Positions 1 to 6,739 are shown, counted from the stretch's first letter. The stretch: 6,739 nucleotides of DNA from Bacteroidales bacterium (GCA_016290715.1 JAEEUY010000086.1:1-6739); one strand, 5' to 3'. Notes: generated from the sequence alone by a model not told the origin. Program-made: numbers and translations.

Positions 1-677
1 AAGGTGTAGTCGCTTTCAATGGTTCCGTTTTTTGTGTCGGTAGGAACTTGTATCCCGACACGCCACGGCTGCCGTCGGCCTTTGTTTCCTCTGCAGATAA
101 CTTCTCCACCCACTTCCACCACAAAATTTTGATATCCCTGACTGCTTAAATACGCTGCAATCTGATCTGCCGCATATCCTTTGGCAATCGCATTGAAATC
201 TAATTGTACACGAGGGTCTTTCTTTTGGATTTGCCTATTTTCTATAGACAATTTGTCCATTCCAACCCACTCTTTTACGGAATCAATCTGGATAGTAGTG
301 GGAAGTTGGTTGGGTTGGTCGTTGCCAAATCCCCATAGGTTAATGAGAGGGTAGATAGTAGGCTCAAAAGCACCTTCTGTTAGTCCGTTGATTATTTTGG
401 CTTTCTGAAAAAGCGTGATAAATTCTGGGGGGAGGGTGGGCGACTCGTTCCTGTTGACTTGTGAGATGATGGAAGTGGTGTCAAAAACAGAAAATAGATA
501 TGTGATTTCTTTAAAAATAGAGTCAACGCCTGTTTTTAATTGGGAATTGGGTGTTCCAATGTATGTGATATTATAATATGTGCCGATAGCCATACCGCTA
601 ATGTTTTCGGGACGTGGTTGGTCGCATGCGAAAAATGTTAACGTGATGGCGAGAAGTGATAGGACTATTTTTTTCAT
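1..677 (-). CDS. apbE: ApbE-type FAD:protein FMN transferase, lipoprotein (3' end missing)
   Basis: ApbE enzymes transfer FMN from FAD onto Ser/Thr of extracytoplasmic proteins such as NqrB, NqrC and RnfG. I translated this frame by hand: 225 residues are present and the gene continues past the left edge (family about 330 to 350 residues). Residues 1 to 18 are a lipoprotein signal ending FFAC, with Cys18 the likely acylated residue. Family motifs follow in order: GTYYNITY (32-39), FSVFDTTSIISQVN (62-75), EGAFEPTIYPLINLWGFG (101-118), LDFNAIAKGYAADQIA (159-174), VEVGGEVICRG (187-197) and PWRVGIQVP (204-212). The C-terminal metal and flavin residues are off-window, so activity cannot be judged. 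Position 105 is Glu where Asp is more usual. The ATG at 677 overlaps the ribBA stop as ATGA, implying coupled translation. The probable site of action is the periplasmic face of the inner membrane. Family assignment is firm; the protein target is unknown. Confidence 0.93.
   Translation of the reverse strand, partial: MKKIVLSLLAITLTFFACDQPRPENISGMAIGTYYNITYIGTPNSQLKTGVDSIFKEITYLFSVFDTTSIISQVNRNESPTLPPEFITLFQKAKIINGLTEGAFEPTIYPLINLWGFGNDQPNQLPTTIQIDSVKEWVGMDKLSIENRQIQKKDPRVQLDFNAIAKGYAADQIAAYLSSQGYQNFVVEVGGEVICRGNKGRRQPWRVGIQVPTDTKNGTIESDYT
674..677 (-). other. ATGA stop/start overlap of ribBA and apbE
   Basis: On the coding strand the last ribBA codons read TCT GAA TGA, and the ATG of apbE uses the A of GAA plus TG of the stop. 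The 4-base overlap is the classic arrangement for termination-reinitiation, and no Shine-Dalgarno sequence precedes the ATG. The overlap is directly visible; translational coupling is inferred from it. Confidence 0.85.
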
Positions 678-1888
678 TCAGACAATTTCAAATGAAGGTT
701 GTGCCCCATTTTTTCTTGTTTTGTTTTGAGATAGAAGATATTGTCCTTATTGGGTTGGATGATGATAGGAATGGTGTCAACGACTTCAATCCCGTGTCCG
801 AGAAGACCTGCGCGTTTAGTGGGATTATTGGTGATAAGTTTTATTTTAGTCGCGTTTTGGTCGCGAAGTATTTGTGCTCCGATGCCATAATCACGCTCAT
901 CGGCACGGAAGCCCAATTCCAGATTGGCTTCAACGGTGTCGCGTCCCAATTCTTGAAGATGGTATGCTCTCAATTTGTTCACCAAGCCGATACCACGACC
1001 TTCCTGACTCATATAGAGAACCATTCCTTTGCCTGCTTTTTCCACCATTTGCATAGCGTAGTGGAGTTGGGCACCACAATCGCATTTGCAAGAGCCGAAA
1101 ATATCGCCGGTTGCACACGATGAATGGACGCGTACCATAATGGCCTCGTCTTTTTCCCATTCCCCTTTTTTGAGCACCAAATGGGTGTTGCCGTTATTAA
1201 GTTGGGTATATGCTATCAGTTTAAACGTTCCCCATTGTGTAGGGAGAGTAACCTCTTCTTCTTTGCGAATCAAGGTCTCTTTTTTTACACGATAGGCAAT
1301 GAGGTCCTGTATGGAGATGATTTTGATATGATGTTCTTCTGCAATCTTAAGCAGCTGGGGAAGTCGGGCCATGGTTCCATCGGGGTTGATGACTTCGATT
1401 AAGGCACCAACAGGTTGCAAACCAGCAAGTTTTGTCATGTCAACAGTGGCCTCGGTATGACCGGCGCGTATCAGTACACCGCCGTCTCTGGCGCGAAGAG
1501 GGTTGACATGCCCCGGTCGTCCAAACATTTCGGGGGTGCTATCGGGTTGGGATAACGCTTTGATGGTTTGCGAACGATCATACATGGAAACGCCCGTCGT
1601 GCAGCCGTGTCCCAATAAATCAACAGTAACAGTAAAAGGAGTCCCGTGAACGGAGGTGTTGTGAGCTACCTGCATATCCAATTTCAGGGCTTCACAGCGC
1701 TCGCCACTCATGGGCGCACATAAAACACCGCGCCCATAACTCATCATAAAATTAACTTTTTCGGGGGTTATCTTCTCAGCGGCAATAATAAAATCACCTT
1801 CATTTTCCCGATCTTCATCATCTACTACGATTAAGAATTTTCCTGCTCTAAAATCTTCAATCGCTTCCTCTATCGTATTGAATATCAC
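674..1888 (-). CDS. ribBA: Bifunctional 3,4-dihydroxy-2-butanone-4-phosphate synthase / GTP cyclohydrolase II
   Basis: Cytosolic enzyme supplying both starting compounds of riboflavin synthesis. The RibB half (about 1-200) makes 3,4-dihydroxy-2-butanone 4-phosphate from ribulose 5-phosphate; the RibA half (about 205-404) opens GTP to the diaminopyrimidine. RibB motifs seen: DDEDRENEGD (23-32, acidic Mg site), HGTPFTVTVD (81-90), GHGCTTGVS (93-101) and RAGHTEAT (141-148, His144 a likely metal ligand). RibA motifs seen: VRVHSSCATGD with zinc ligands Cys258, Cys269 and Cys271 in the standard C-X10-C-X-C spacing, QEGRGIGL (295-302), DERDYGIGAQIL (330-341) and TNNPTKRAGL (353-362). An extra Cys267 sits inside the zinc loop. 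At 404 residues it is full length for RibBA, and both halves look intact. The start is GTG at 1888: the frame is closed by TAA a few codons upstream, and the next Met (48) would remove the RibB active site. It lies 16 bases after the DUF5689 gene and overlaps apbE by 4. Confidence 0.97.
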   Translation of the reverse strand: MIFNTIEEAIEDFRAGKFLIVVDDEDRENEGDFIIAAEKITPEKVNFMMSYGRGVLCAPMSGERCEALKLDMQVAHNTSVHGTPFTVTVDLLGHGCTTGVSMYDRSQTIKALSQPDSTPEMFGRPGHVNPLRARDGGVLIRAGHTEATVDMTKLAGLQPVGALIEVINPDGTMARLPQLLKIAEEHHIKIISIQDLIAYRVKKETLIRKEEEVTLPTQWGTFKLIAYTQLNNGNTHLVLKKGEWEKDEAIMVRVHSSCATGDIFGSCKCDCGAQLHYAMQMVEKAGKGMVLYMSQEGRGIGLVNKLRAYHLQELGRDTVEANLELGFRADERDYGIGAQILRDQNATKIKLITNNPTKRAGLLGHGIEVVDTIPIIIQPNKDNIFYLKTKQEKMGHNLHLKLSE

Positions 1889-1904
1889 TGTATTATTTTT
1901 TTTG
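1886..1904 (-). promoter_or_regulatory. A-rich leader and GTG start of ribBA
   Basis: Between the TAA of the upstream lipoprotein gene and the ribBA GTG are only 16 bases, containing a run of eight A on the coding strand (T run at 1896-1903) and no purine-rich Shine-Dalgarno motif. A-rich, SD-free leaders are typical of Bacteroidota. The GTG is the only start that keeps the whole RibB domain in frame, since no ATG occurs between the upstream in-frame stop and codon 48. The gap is too short for an FMN riboswitch or a separate promoter, which favours translation by ribosomes arriving from the gene before. The role of the leader is inferred; the bases are seen. Confidence 0.6.
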
Positions 1905-3215
1905 TTATTGTTGAATTAGTTTGTTGAATCTGATAGATTTAATACCCCATTGGGAAGTAATCCCCTCCGTATTGTGATAACGGAAAGCCAAACGGAAATT
2001 CTGATGGATATTTTCTATGGAAATGGCATTGGACAGACCAAATTCCGAAGGATAATTGGTGATAGGCAATTCGTGCCAATCGTTTTCATTAATGGTTCCG
2101 TTGTAGTTGGTGCAATAATAAAGCTTGTAACTTTCTTCTGTAGAGCCTGTTAAATTATTGAAATGCTCAATATATAGAGTGCTTTTTTCCACAACAGAAA
2201 TCGGAATTTCAGGGGAAACGAGCCAGTCATCACAAGCCTCCGTCATGCGTTCGTGATTCATGAACTTGAAATTCTGGTAGGTGGCAATGCCCCAAGAGGA
2301 GTTGCCGTCCTCGTCATTGTCAATAGATGCCCAGCCGCCGGTAGTGAAAGAATTTGCATCAAAGGAAATAGGATAAACATCGGTTAAGATGCCAAATTCA
2401 CCCACATCCTCTTTGGTGCGTAACATTAATTGATAGGTACTGGTTTGCCCGCTTTGATAAACGGAAAGGATTCCTGTAATATTCCCGTATCCGGAAGGGA
2501 CGCGGTAATTGATAAAGTTGGCATAATTGGAAGTTCTTACCACAAGCGGCGAACTTGCATCGGTCGCAATCCCATTAACGTAGGCGACAGCACGATTGGT
2601 AGTGTAATCCTGAGAAGCCCAAACTTGTCCTACCGCTTCAGGGGCAAACTCGCAATTGGTAATGGTAACCAATTTGTTGACGTTAGCTTGATTGAGGTCG
2701 GCAGGAGAATTGATGGTTGTAATCATAGGAGATATGTCAATAGGAAGGCCATCTTTATGGAAATAATTATCCAAAAAATCGCCGTCAATTCTGCCAACAG
2801 AGCCTTGATATATCCAGCCAATCTGATAAACGCCACGGTTGTTTCCAACTACCAATCCACGACAGTCAATATAGATAGTTTGTCCGACAGGATAATAGTT
2901 AAACAGGCCTGTTTTGTTGATTTGAATTTGAATGGCTGCGGTTTCATCTTGCACAACCATGGATTTGTAGAAGTTCCCTCCCTCATCGGAACTAACCACC
3001 ACTGCTTTCACAATAAAGGTTTCCGAAGAGCTACAAATGGAATCCATTTTTTGTGCATTGTCATATACATCTATAATATCTTGGATTGTTTTGTTGGCTT
3101 CAGGTCCGGTATATCGAGGAATAACAAACTCAGGTTCTTCCCATTTGTTTTTACAAGAATTAAAGGAAAAGAGTAACCCTAAAATGCAAAAGGATAAGAC
3201 TATTTTTTTCATCAT
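1905..3215 (-). CDS. DUF5689 / choice-of-anchor J lipoprotein, second paralogue
   Basis: Function unknown; 436 residues. A lipoprotein signal ends FNSC with Cys21 as acylation site, followed by a short charged stretch (KNKWEEPEF) that could direct surface export. The DUF5689 region covers about 42-272: a likely OB-like strand set with NFYKSMVVQDETAAIQIQI (81-99), then VVRTSNYANF (225-234) and GNITGILSVYQSGQTSTYQL (244-263), the G-I-L-x-V-Y...YQL pattern also seen in OB-fold segments of secreted nucleases. The C-terminus (about 280-432) fits choice-of-anchor J, a jelly-roll-like adhesion/carbohydrate-binding type domain, with an acidic DNDEDGNSSW loop (299-308), DDWLVSP (329-335) and FRLAFRYHN (407-415). 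It aligns end to end with its neighbour upstream but is clearly diverged, and has TAA where most relatives have TGG in the first domain. Two adjacent ATGs (3215 and 3212) are possible starts; 3212 gives MKKIVLS as in apbE. The gap to the upstream gene is 8 bases. Binding of a nucleic acid, glycan or metal ligand is conjecture. Confidence 0.85.
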   Translation of the reverse strand: MMKKIVLSFCILGLLFSFNSCKNKWEEPEFVIPRYTGPEANKTIQDIIDVYDNAQKMDSICSSSETFIVKAVVVSSDEGGNFYKSMVVQDETAAIQIQINKTGLFNYYPVGQTIYIDCRGLVVGNNRGVYQIGWIYQGSVGRIDGDFLDNYFHKDGLPIDISPMITTINSPADLNQANVNKLVTITNCEFAPEAVGQVWASQDYTTNRAVAYVNGIATDASSPLVVRTSNYANFINYRVPSGYGNITGILSVYQSGQTSTYQLMLRTKEDVGEFGILTDVYPISFDANSFTTGGWASIDNDEDGNSSWGIATYQNFKFMNHERMTEACDDWLVSPEIPISVVEKSTLYIEHFNNLTGSTEESYKLYYCTNYNGTINENDWHELPITNYPSEFGLSNAISIENIHQNFRLAFRYHNTEGITSQWGIKSIRFNKLIQQ

Positions 3216-3223
3216 GATACATT

Positions 3224-4498
3224 TTATTGTGGAACATTGGCGTTAAATTTCATACTATAAAGCACCCAACTGTTATTGGTTTCAGCATATTGGAAAGCAA
3301 GTCTGAAATTGGGGTTGGTATATGCTTCTCTGGGGATGGACAGGAAAGTTGTCATGCGAGAGGTGGAGAAATGAGAAATCTGGACCCGAGTCCAATCATC
3401 TGGAATAATTTGTCCTCCAGTATATGTAGTTGAATAATAGAAATTTAAATTACCTGTTGAATAATCATTATTTACTTTATGGTCGAAATAGAACAAAAGA
3501 TTGTCATAATTGCTGAATTGGTTGAATGCAGGGGATACCAGCCAGCTATCGGTTTCCTCATCTTCATTGTCGATGGTCAGCATTTTCTGTCCTTGGAAGT
3601 TGCGGTAGGTCCATCCCGTTTCTCCTGTTCTATTCACCACCTGCCATCCATTTTCCAATGGATTGTTGTTGAAATCCACTTCATGAATGGTTTCTTCGTG
3701 CGACATGCGAACGTCTGCTGTTGAACGGATTGTTAATTGATAGGTGGTTTGATAGGTGGTATAAACTGTAAGAATTCCTGTGATATCGCCTGTGCCGTTA
3801 GGCAGAATTTCAGAGGCGAATTTTGCGTAGTTGCTGGTTCTCATCACAATTTTGCTGCCATCACTGAAAATAATGTTTTCACTGGTAGAAGAATTCGTGG
3901 CAGAATAGGGATTAACCCCACGGTTTTCAAAATAGCAGTTTTTGAGGATAACCAAACGGTTGCAATAACTGCCGTCGTATGGAATATCGTGTGCTGAGTT
4001 GATGACAATCGGTGCAGGCTCTGCGCCCACAGCACCGTCTCTATGAATAAACATATCCTCTTTCTTGCTGGCGATGCCCGACATGGATCCATCAACCCAC
4101 CAACCTAATTGGGGATTTTTTCTGTAATCGCCCAAATCCAATCCCTTGCACTCAACAAATACATGTTGCCCGATTTTGTATTTGGGATACAATTTGGAAT
4201 CGTCAATTTTAATTTGGATACCGCCGGTTGCATCTTGAATGGTGATGTATTTGTAGCAGTTCCCTTGCTGGTCGCTGGAGATGATGGTCCCTTCAATCAC
4301 GATGTCGTCTGTGATGGGAGTGGAACTGTCGCTATCCCCCATGTTATGCATGGCTATCAATTCTGCAATTGTTGTGTTGGCCTGACCATCGTAGGAAAGA
4401 ATGGGGGCAACATCTAACTCTTTATCGCAACCACCCATAGTGAAAATAAGAATCGCTAACAGGCAGATGCTTTTGATTTTATTGATTATTGTATTCAT
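3224..4498 (-). CDS. DUF5689 / choice-of-anchor J lipoprotein, first paralogue
   Basis: Function unknown; 424 residues. The signal peptide ends TMGGC with Cys24 as lipidation site, followed by DKELD, an acidic stretch reminiscent of Bacteroidota surface-export signals (inference). The DUF5689 region spans about 42-263: NCYKYITIQDATGGIQIKI (80-98) is an OB-like strand-loop-strand with the common TGG turn, followed by GQHVFVECKGLDLGDY (110-125), MRTSNYAKF (219-227) and GDITGILTVYTTYQTTYQL (237-255). The C-terminal part (about 271-420) is a choice-of-anchor J domain: VDFNNNPLENGW (274-285), an acidic IDNEDEETDSWLVSP segment (309-323), LLFYFDHKV (334-342) and FRLAFQYAE (398-406). The gene starts 18 bases after the receptor stop, with no SD sequence, and ends 8 bases before its paralogue. 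DUF5689 lipoproteins are commonly encoded next to TonB-dependent receptors of this class, so a role as surface partner or ligand-binding component of the receptor is the best guess. No catalytic motif is recognisable. Confidence 0.87.
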   Translation of the reverse strand: MNTIINKIKSICLLAILIFTMGGCDKELDVAPILSYDGQANTTIAELIAMHNMGDSDSSTPITDDIVIEGTIISSDQQGNCYKYITIQDATGGIQIKIDDSKLYPKYKIGQHVFVECKGLDLGDYRKNPQLGWWVDGSMSGIASKKEDMFIHRDGAVGAEPAPIVINSAHDIPYDGSYCNRLVILKNCYFENRGVNPYSATNSSTSENIIFSDGSKIVMRTSNYAKFASEILPNGTGDITGILTVYTTYQTTYQLTIRSTADVRMSHEETIHEVDFNNNPLENGWQVVNRTGETGWTYRNFQGQKMLTIDNEDEETDSWLVSPAFNQFSNYDNLLFYFDHKVNNDYSTGNLNFYYSTTYTGGQIIPDDWTRVQISHFSTSRMTTFLSIPREAYTNPNFRLAFQYAETNNSWVLYSMKFNANVPQ

Positions 4499-4516
4499 AG
4501 TATTGGATTTTCACTA

Positions 4517-6739
4517 TTAGTTAAAAGTATAATTAATTCCGAAATAGAAGGTAGTGCCGAAAGCATAGTAGTATTTAGGCGGGAATTTGTTCACGTCGTA
4601 ATTGTTATAATCGAAACGGCGTTGTTCCCGTGCGGTAGTAATCAGGTTTTTATTGTTGGTAACATTGGTTACACTAAGATTAAAGCCGATGGTATTGCGT
4701 TTGATTTTCCATGATTTGCTTAATGAAACATCCAAAGTGAATTGGCCTTTCAGGCGTTCTTGGGCAACCATGGCTTGGTAGAGGGGATCGGTAACTTCCA
4801 TGGTTCCTCGAGCCTCACTGGTTCTTCTTTCAGGATTCAAGTCGCAATATATTTTGTCGAAATAATTGGCATTGATATTTACGTACCAATATTTGTGGTT
4901 GAATTTCAAGCCGATAGTTCCTGCCACTTGCGGGGTGCCGGCCACATGAAAGTTTTTCCAATATACCTGTTCGGTATACTCTGTTTTGCCATCGCCGAGC
5001 AAATCATAACCGTTGTCAGCACTCATGGTTACATTAGGACGTGTGCAATAGGTGTAGTCGCCATAGTTTCCGGCAAGAACAATGCTGAACATAGAGCCTA
5101 ATTTAACCTCCAATCCCAATTCCACTCCCATGTTCTCTTTGCCAATTCCTGTCATGGAGTAGTTAACAAAACTGCCATAATCATCATGGTAGAAACTATA
5201 TAAATTGGTTATGTCGGCAAAGCGGGCATAATAAGCCGTTAATCTCATTTTGATAATAGGATATCTTAAGATGTAGGAAAGGTCGGCACTGAAATCTTTT
5301 TCACTCTTGAGGTCGCTGGCATAAGTATTGCGAGTGGAGGGGCTGATAAATGCATTTAAGACAGTCGGAGCTTGGGTCATGAACATGGAGTTCAGGACGA
5401 TGTAGTTGCGGCCATTGATCTTAAACGTTGCCCCCGCTTTAATGCCATAATCGGGGAATACTTTGGTTTCAGATTTGCCGTATGATTCATCCAGATAGCG
5501 GCCGTTTTTCATAAAACTGTTACGCCAAAGTTCGGTTGCGGATCCGCTCAATCCTATATGAAAATCAACGTGATTATAGGAGAATTGTGCGGTAGCCCAG
5601 ATTTTTTGCTTAAAAGTATTGTAAGTGTAGTCGTACCCGAATTTGTCTCCTACGCCGAGGTGTTTGCCAATATTGTCCAAGTCGTTATAAAGAACATTAG
5701 GATTTTCAGGGGATTCACCTTCTGCATATTTGTCTTCATTCAGCCAATAGGCCCCGCCTAACAGGTCGTTAATGGTTTTGTAGTTTCTTTGGCGGAAGCC
5801 GCGAATTTCAATACCCCCGCTCAGTTTGATATGATTGCTGATATTGGCTACAATATTGCTGTTTCCAGCTACATTAATATGCGTATAAACTTTATTTTCA
5901 ACGATATATTGGGCTTGTTTGCCTTGTGCTGCCGCTAATTGGTTCACTTCGTACATCTTATCCCAGTTGATTTGGCGGAAAGATTCGTCGGTCAGCCAAG
6001 CGTTAGTATAGTAGTTAAAGAGCATTTCATCATCTTTGAAATAGCTGGGAAGATTTCTATAGTAGTCGGGACGTGGATCGGGAACGTCGTTCCAGTTCAA
6101 TGAAGTGGTGCTATTTTTACCAAAAGAAGTTCCTAAGGTTGTGGTAATCTGATATTTGTTGTCTTCAGGCGTGAAGAAATGCGACAATAAGATAACGGGT
6201 TCGTGAACGGTTCTAACGCGGGAGTTTCGTTTTTTGCCATCGTACCATCCCCAATTAGAGTTGTAATAATGGTCGTTGGTCAGGTCGTAAACTTCTTGGG
6301 TGGAATTCCCTTGCATGCCGCGTTTGGAAGGAGCGCCCCAAACCGCTAAATTCAAAGCATGTTTTTTATTGAATTGTTTTTCTGCGGAGAGAAAATAACC
6401 GTATGCATTATAGCTGGTTCCGTCAACGAAACTCAATGCGGTGCCGAAGCGGGTGGAAGCGGAGGCGGCAAATGCCCATCCATTTTTCATCAACCCTGTG
6501 GCATAGGTCAGCATGATACGGTTGTTATAATTTCTGTTGGTTAACGCGTAATTAACGTGTATTTGTTTCCGGTAGGAGGATGCTCTGACATTATAATTGG
6601 TGGCACCTCCTAAATTGCCGAAAGTGAAGGAGGAGGCAGCCGTGTTGAGCACATTTTCAGGCCATCTGAAAACACGATTCAATCCTCCCCATTGCGAATA
6701 AGTAGCCCTGCCGGTGATGGGGCTGGCCATATCTAACCC
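4517..6739 (-). CDS. TonB-dependent outer-membrane receptor, carboxypeptidase-regulatory-like class (5' end missing)
   Basis: About 740 C-terminal residues of an energised outer-membrane transporter. The frame is open to the right edge (GLDM before the Met codon at 6730), so that Met is internal, not the start; the signal peptide, regulatory-like domain, TonB box and first part of the plug are off-window. Numbered from that Met, GRATYSQWGGLNRVFR (7-22) matches the plug motif usually seen as W-S-N-W-G-G-L-N, and FGNLGGATNYNVRAS (37-51) closes the plug. The barrel then shows family segments: NRIMLTYATGLMKNGWAF (70-87), HALNLAVWGAPSKRG (124-138), YYNSNWGWYDGKKRNSRVR (155-173) and, further on, DPRPDYYRNLPSY. 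Alternating aromatic strands continue to the end, TFYFGINYTFN, where Phe is penultimate rather than last. Two lipoprotein genes follow at 18 and 8 bases, but no SusD homologue. The substrate cannot be deduced. Family is certain; the exact subclass is recognised from motifs only. Confidence 0.95.
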   Translation of the reverse strand, partial: GLDMASPITGRATYSQWGGLNRVFRWPENVLNTAASSFTFGNLGGATNYNVRASSYRKQIHVNYALTNRNYNNRIMLTYATGLMKNGWAFAASASTRFGTALSFVDGTSYNAYGYFLSAEKQFNKKHALNLAVWGAPSKRGMQGNSTQEVYDLTNDHYYNSNWGWYDGKKRNSRVRTVHEPVILLSHFFTPEDNKYQITTTLGTSFGKNSTTSLNWNDVPDPRPDYYRNLPSYFKDDEMLFNYYTNAWLTDESFRQINWDKMYEVNQLAAAQGKQAQYIVENKVYTHINVAGNSNIVANISNHIKLSGGIEIRGFRQRNYKTINDLLGGAYWLNEDKYAEGESPENPNVLYNDLDNIGKHLGVGDKFGYDYTYNTFKQKIWATAQFSYNHVDFHIGLSGSATELWRNSFMKNGRYLDESYGKSETKVFPDYGIKAGATFKINGRNYIVLNSMFMTQAPTVLNAFISPSTRNTYASDLKSEKDFSADLSYILRYPIIKMRLTAYYARFADITNLYSFYHDDYGSFVNYSMTGIGKENMGVELGLEVKLGSMFSIVLAGNYGDYTYCTRPNVTMSADNGYDLLGDGKTEYTEQVYWKNFHVAGTPQVAGTIGLKFNHKYWYVNINANYFDKIYCDLNPERRTSEARGTMEVTDPLYQAMVAQERLKGQFTLDVSLSKSWKIKRNTIGFNLSVTNVTNNKNLITTAREQRRFDYNNYDVNKFPPKYYYAFGTTFYFGINYTFN

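Noticed and set aside
656..1123. A 155-codon open frame on the plus strand opposite ribBA
   Set aside because: The minus strand here encodes the conserved RibA catalytic half with every motif in place; the plus frame is a by-product.
1889..2150. FMN riboswitch ahead of ribBA
   Set aside because: Only 16 non-coding bases precede the gene, the region upstream encodes the conserved end of the choice-of-anchor J domain, and I see none of the conserved RFN-element blocks.
2430..3176. A 248-codon open frame on the plus strand opposite the second DUF5689 gene
   Set aside because: It lies wholly inside a well-supported gene on the other strand, its translation has no recognisable family features, and it has no independent signal of a start region. 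It is a shadow frame.
3896..3904. S-A-T in the first DUF5689 protein as an ApbE flavinylation site
   Set aside because: The surrounding NPYSATNSS lacks the acidic residue and spacing of known D-x-x-(S/T)-x-A-(S/T) sites, the paralogue has no counterpart, and no FMN-binding domain is recognisable.
3216..4516. Terminators or promoters in the gaps around the first DUF5689 gene (4499-4516 and 3216-3223)
   Set aside because: The gaps are 18 and 8 bases with no stem-loop plus T run, and no Bacteroidota-type TTTG / TAnnTTTG promoter pair was found near the gene starts by eye.
5534..5548. S-G-S-A-T in the receptor as a flavinylation site
   Set aside because: It lies in a predicted barrel strand of the outer-membrane receptor with no flavin-binding domain around it; short motifs like this occur by chance.
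4517..6730. The ATG at 6730 as the start of the receptor
   Set aside because: The frame continues open to the window edge, and the residues after it match the middle of the plug domain, so the gene begins outside the window.

Overview
The window looks like a fragment of a Bacteroidota (probably Bacteroidales-type) chromosome. The evidence is a TonB-dependent receptor of the carboxypeptidase-regulatory-like class, two lipoproteins with the DUF5689 plus choice-of-anchor J architecture that is largely confined to this phylum, a bifunctional RibBA, A-rich leaders without Shine-Dalgarno sequences, and moderate GC. The species cannot be named from the sequence.

All genes lie on the minus strand and read from right to left. 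In transcription order they are: (1) the 3' part of a TonB-dependent outer-membrane receptor gene (6739 to 4517), whose N-terminus lies outside the window; (2) a DUF5689/choice-of-anchor J lipoprotein gene (4498 to 3224); (3) a diverged paralogue of it (3215 to 1905); (4) ribBA, complete and bifunctional, starting with GTG (1888 to 674); (5) the 5' part of apbE, an FAD:protein FMN transferase lipoprotein gene, which starts inside the ribBA stop codon region at 677 and runs off the left edge. It falls outside the listed open reading frames and was recovered here by translating 677 to 1.

The junctions are 18, 8, 16 and minus 4 bases, so there is no room for terminators, a conventional promoter between genes or an FMN riboswitch. 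The five genes look like one transcription unit, or the distal part of one. Genes 1 to 3 form an outer-membrane uptake or binding module in which DUF5689 lipoproteins take the place a SusD-type lipoprotein would have. Genes 4 and 5 form a flavin module: RibBA makes the two committed precursors of riboflavin, and ApbE uses FAD to attach FMN covalently to extracytoplasmic proteins. Whether the two modules are functionally linked is the main open question. No mobile element, CRISPR array, tRNA or rRNA was seen, and there is no stretch over 300 bases without a gene.
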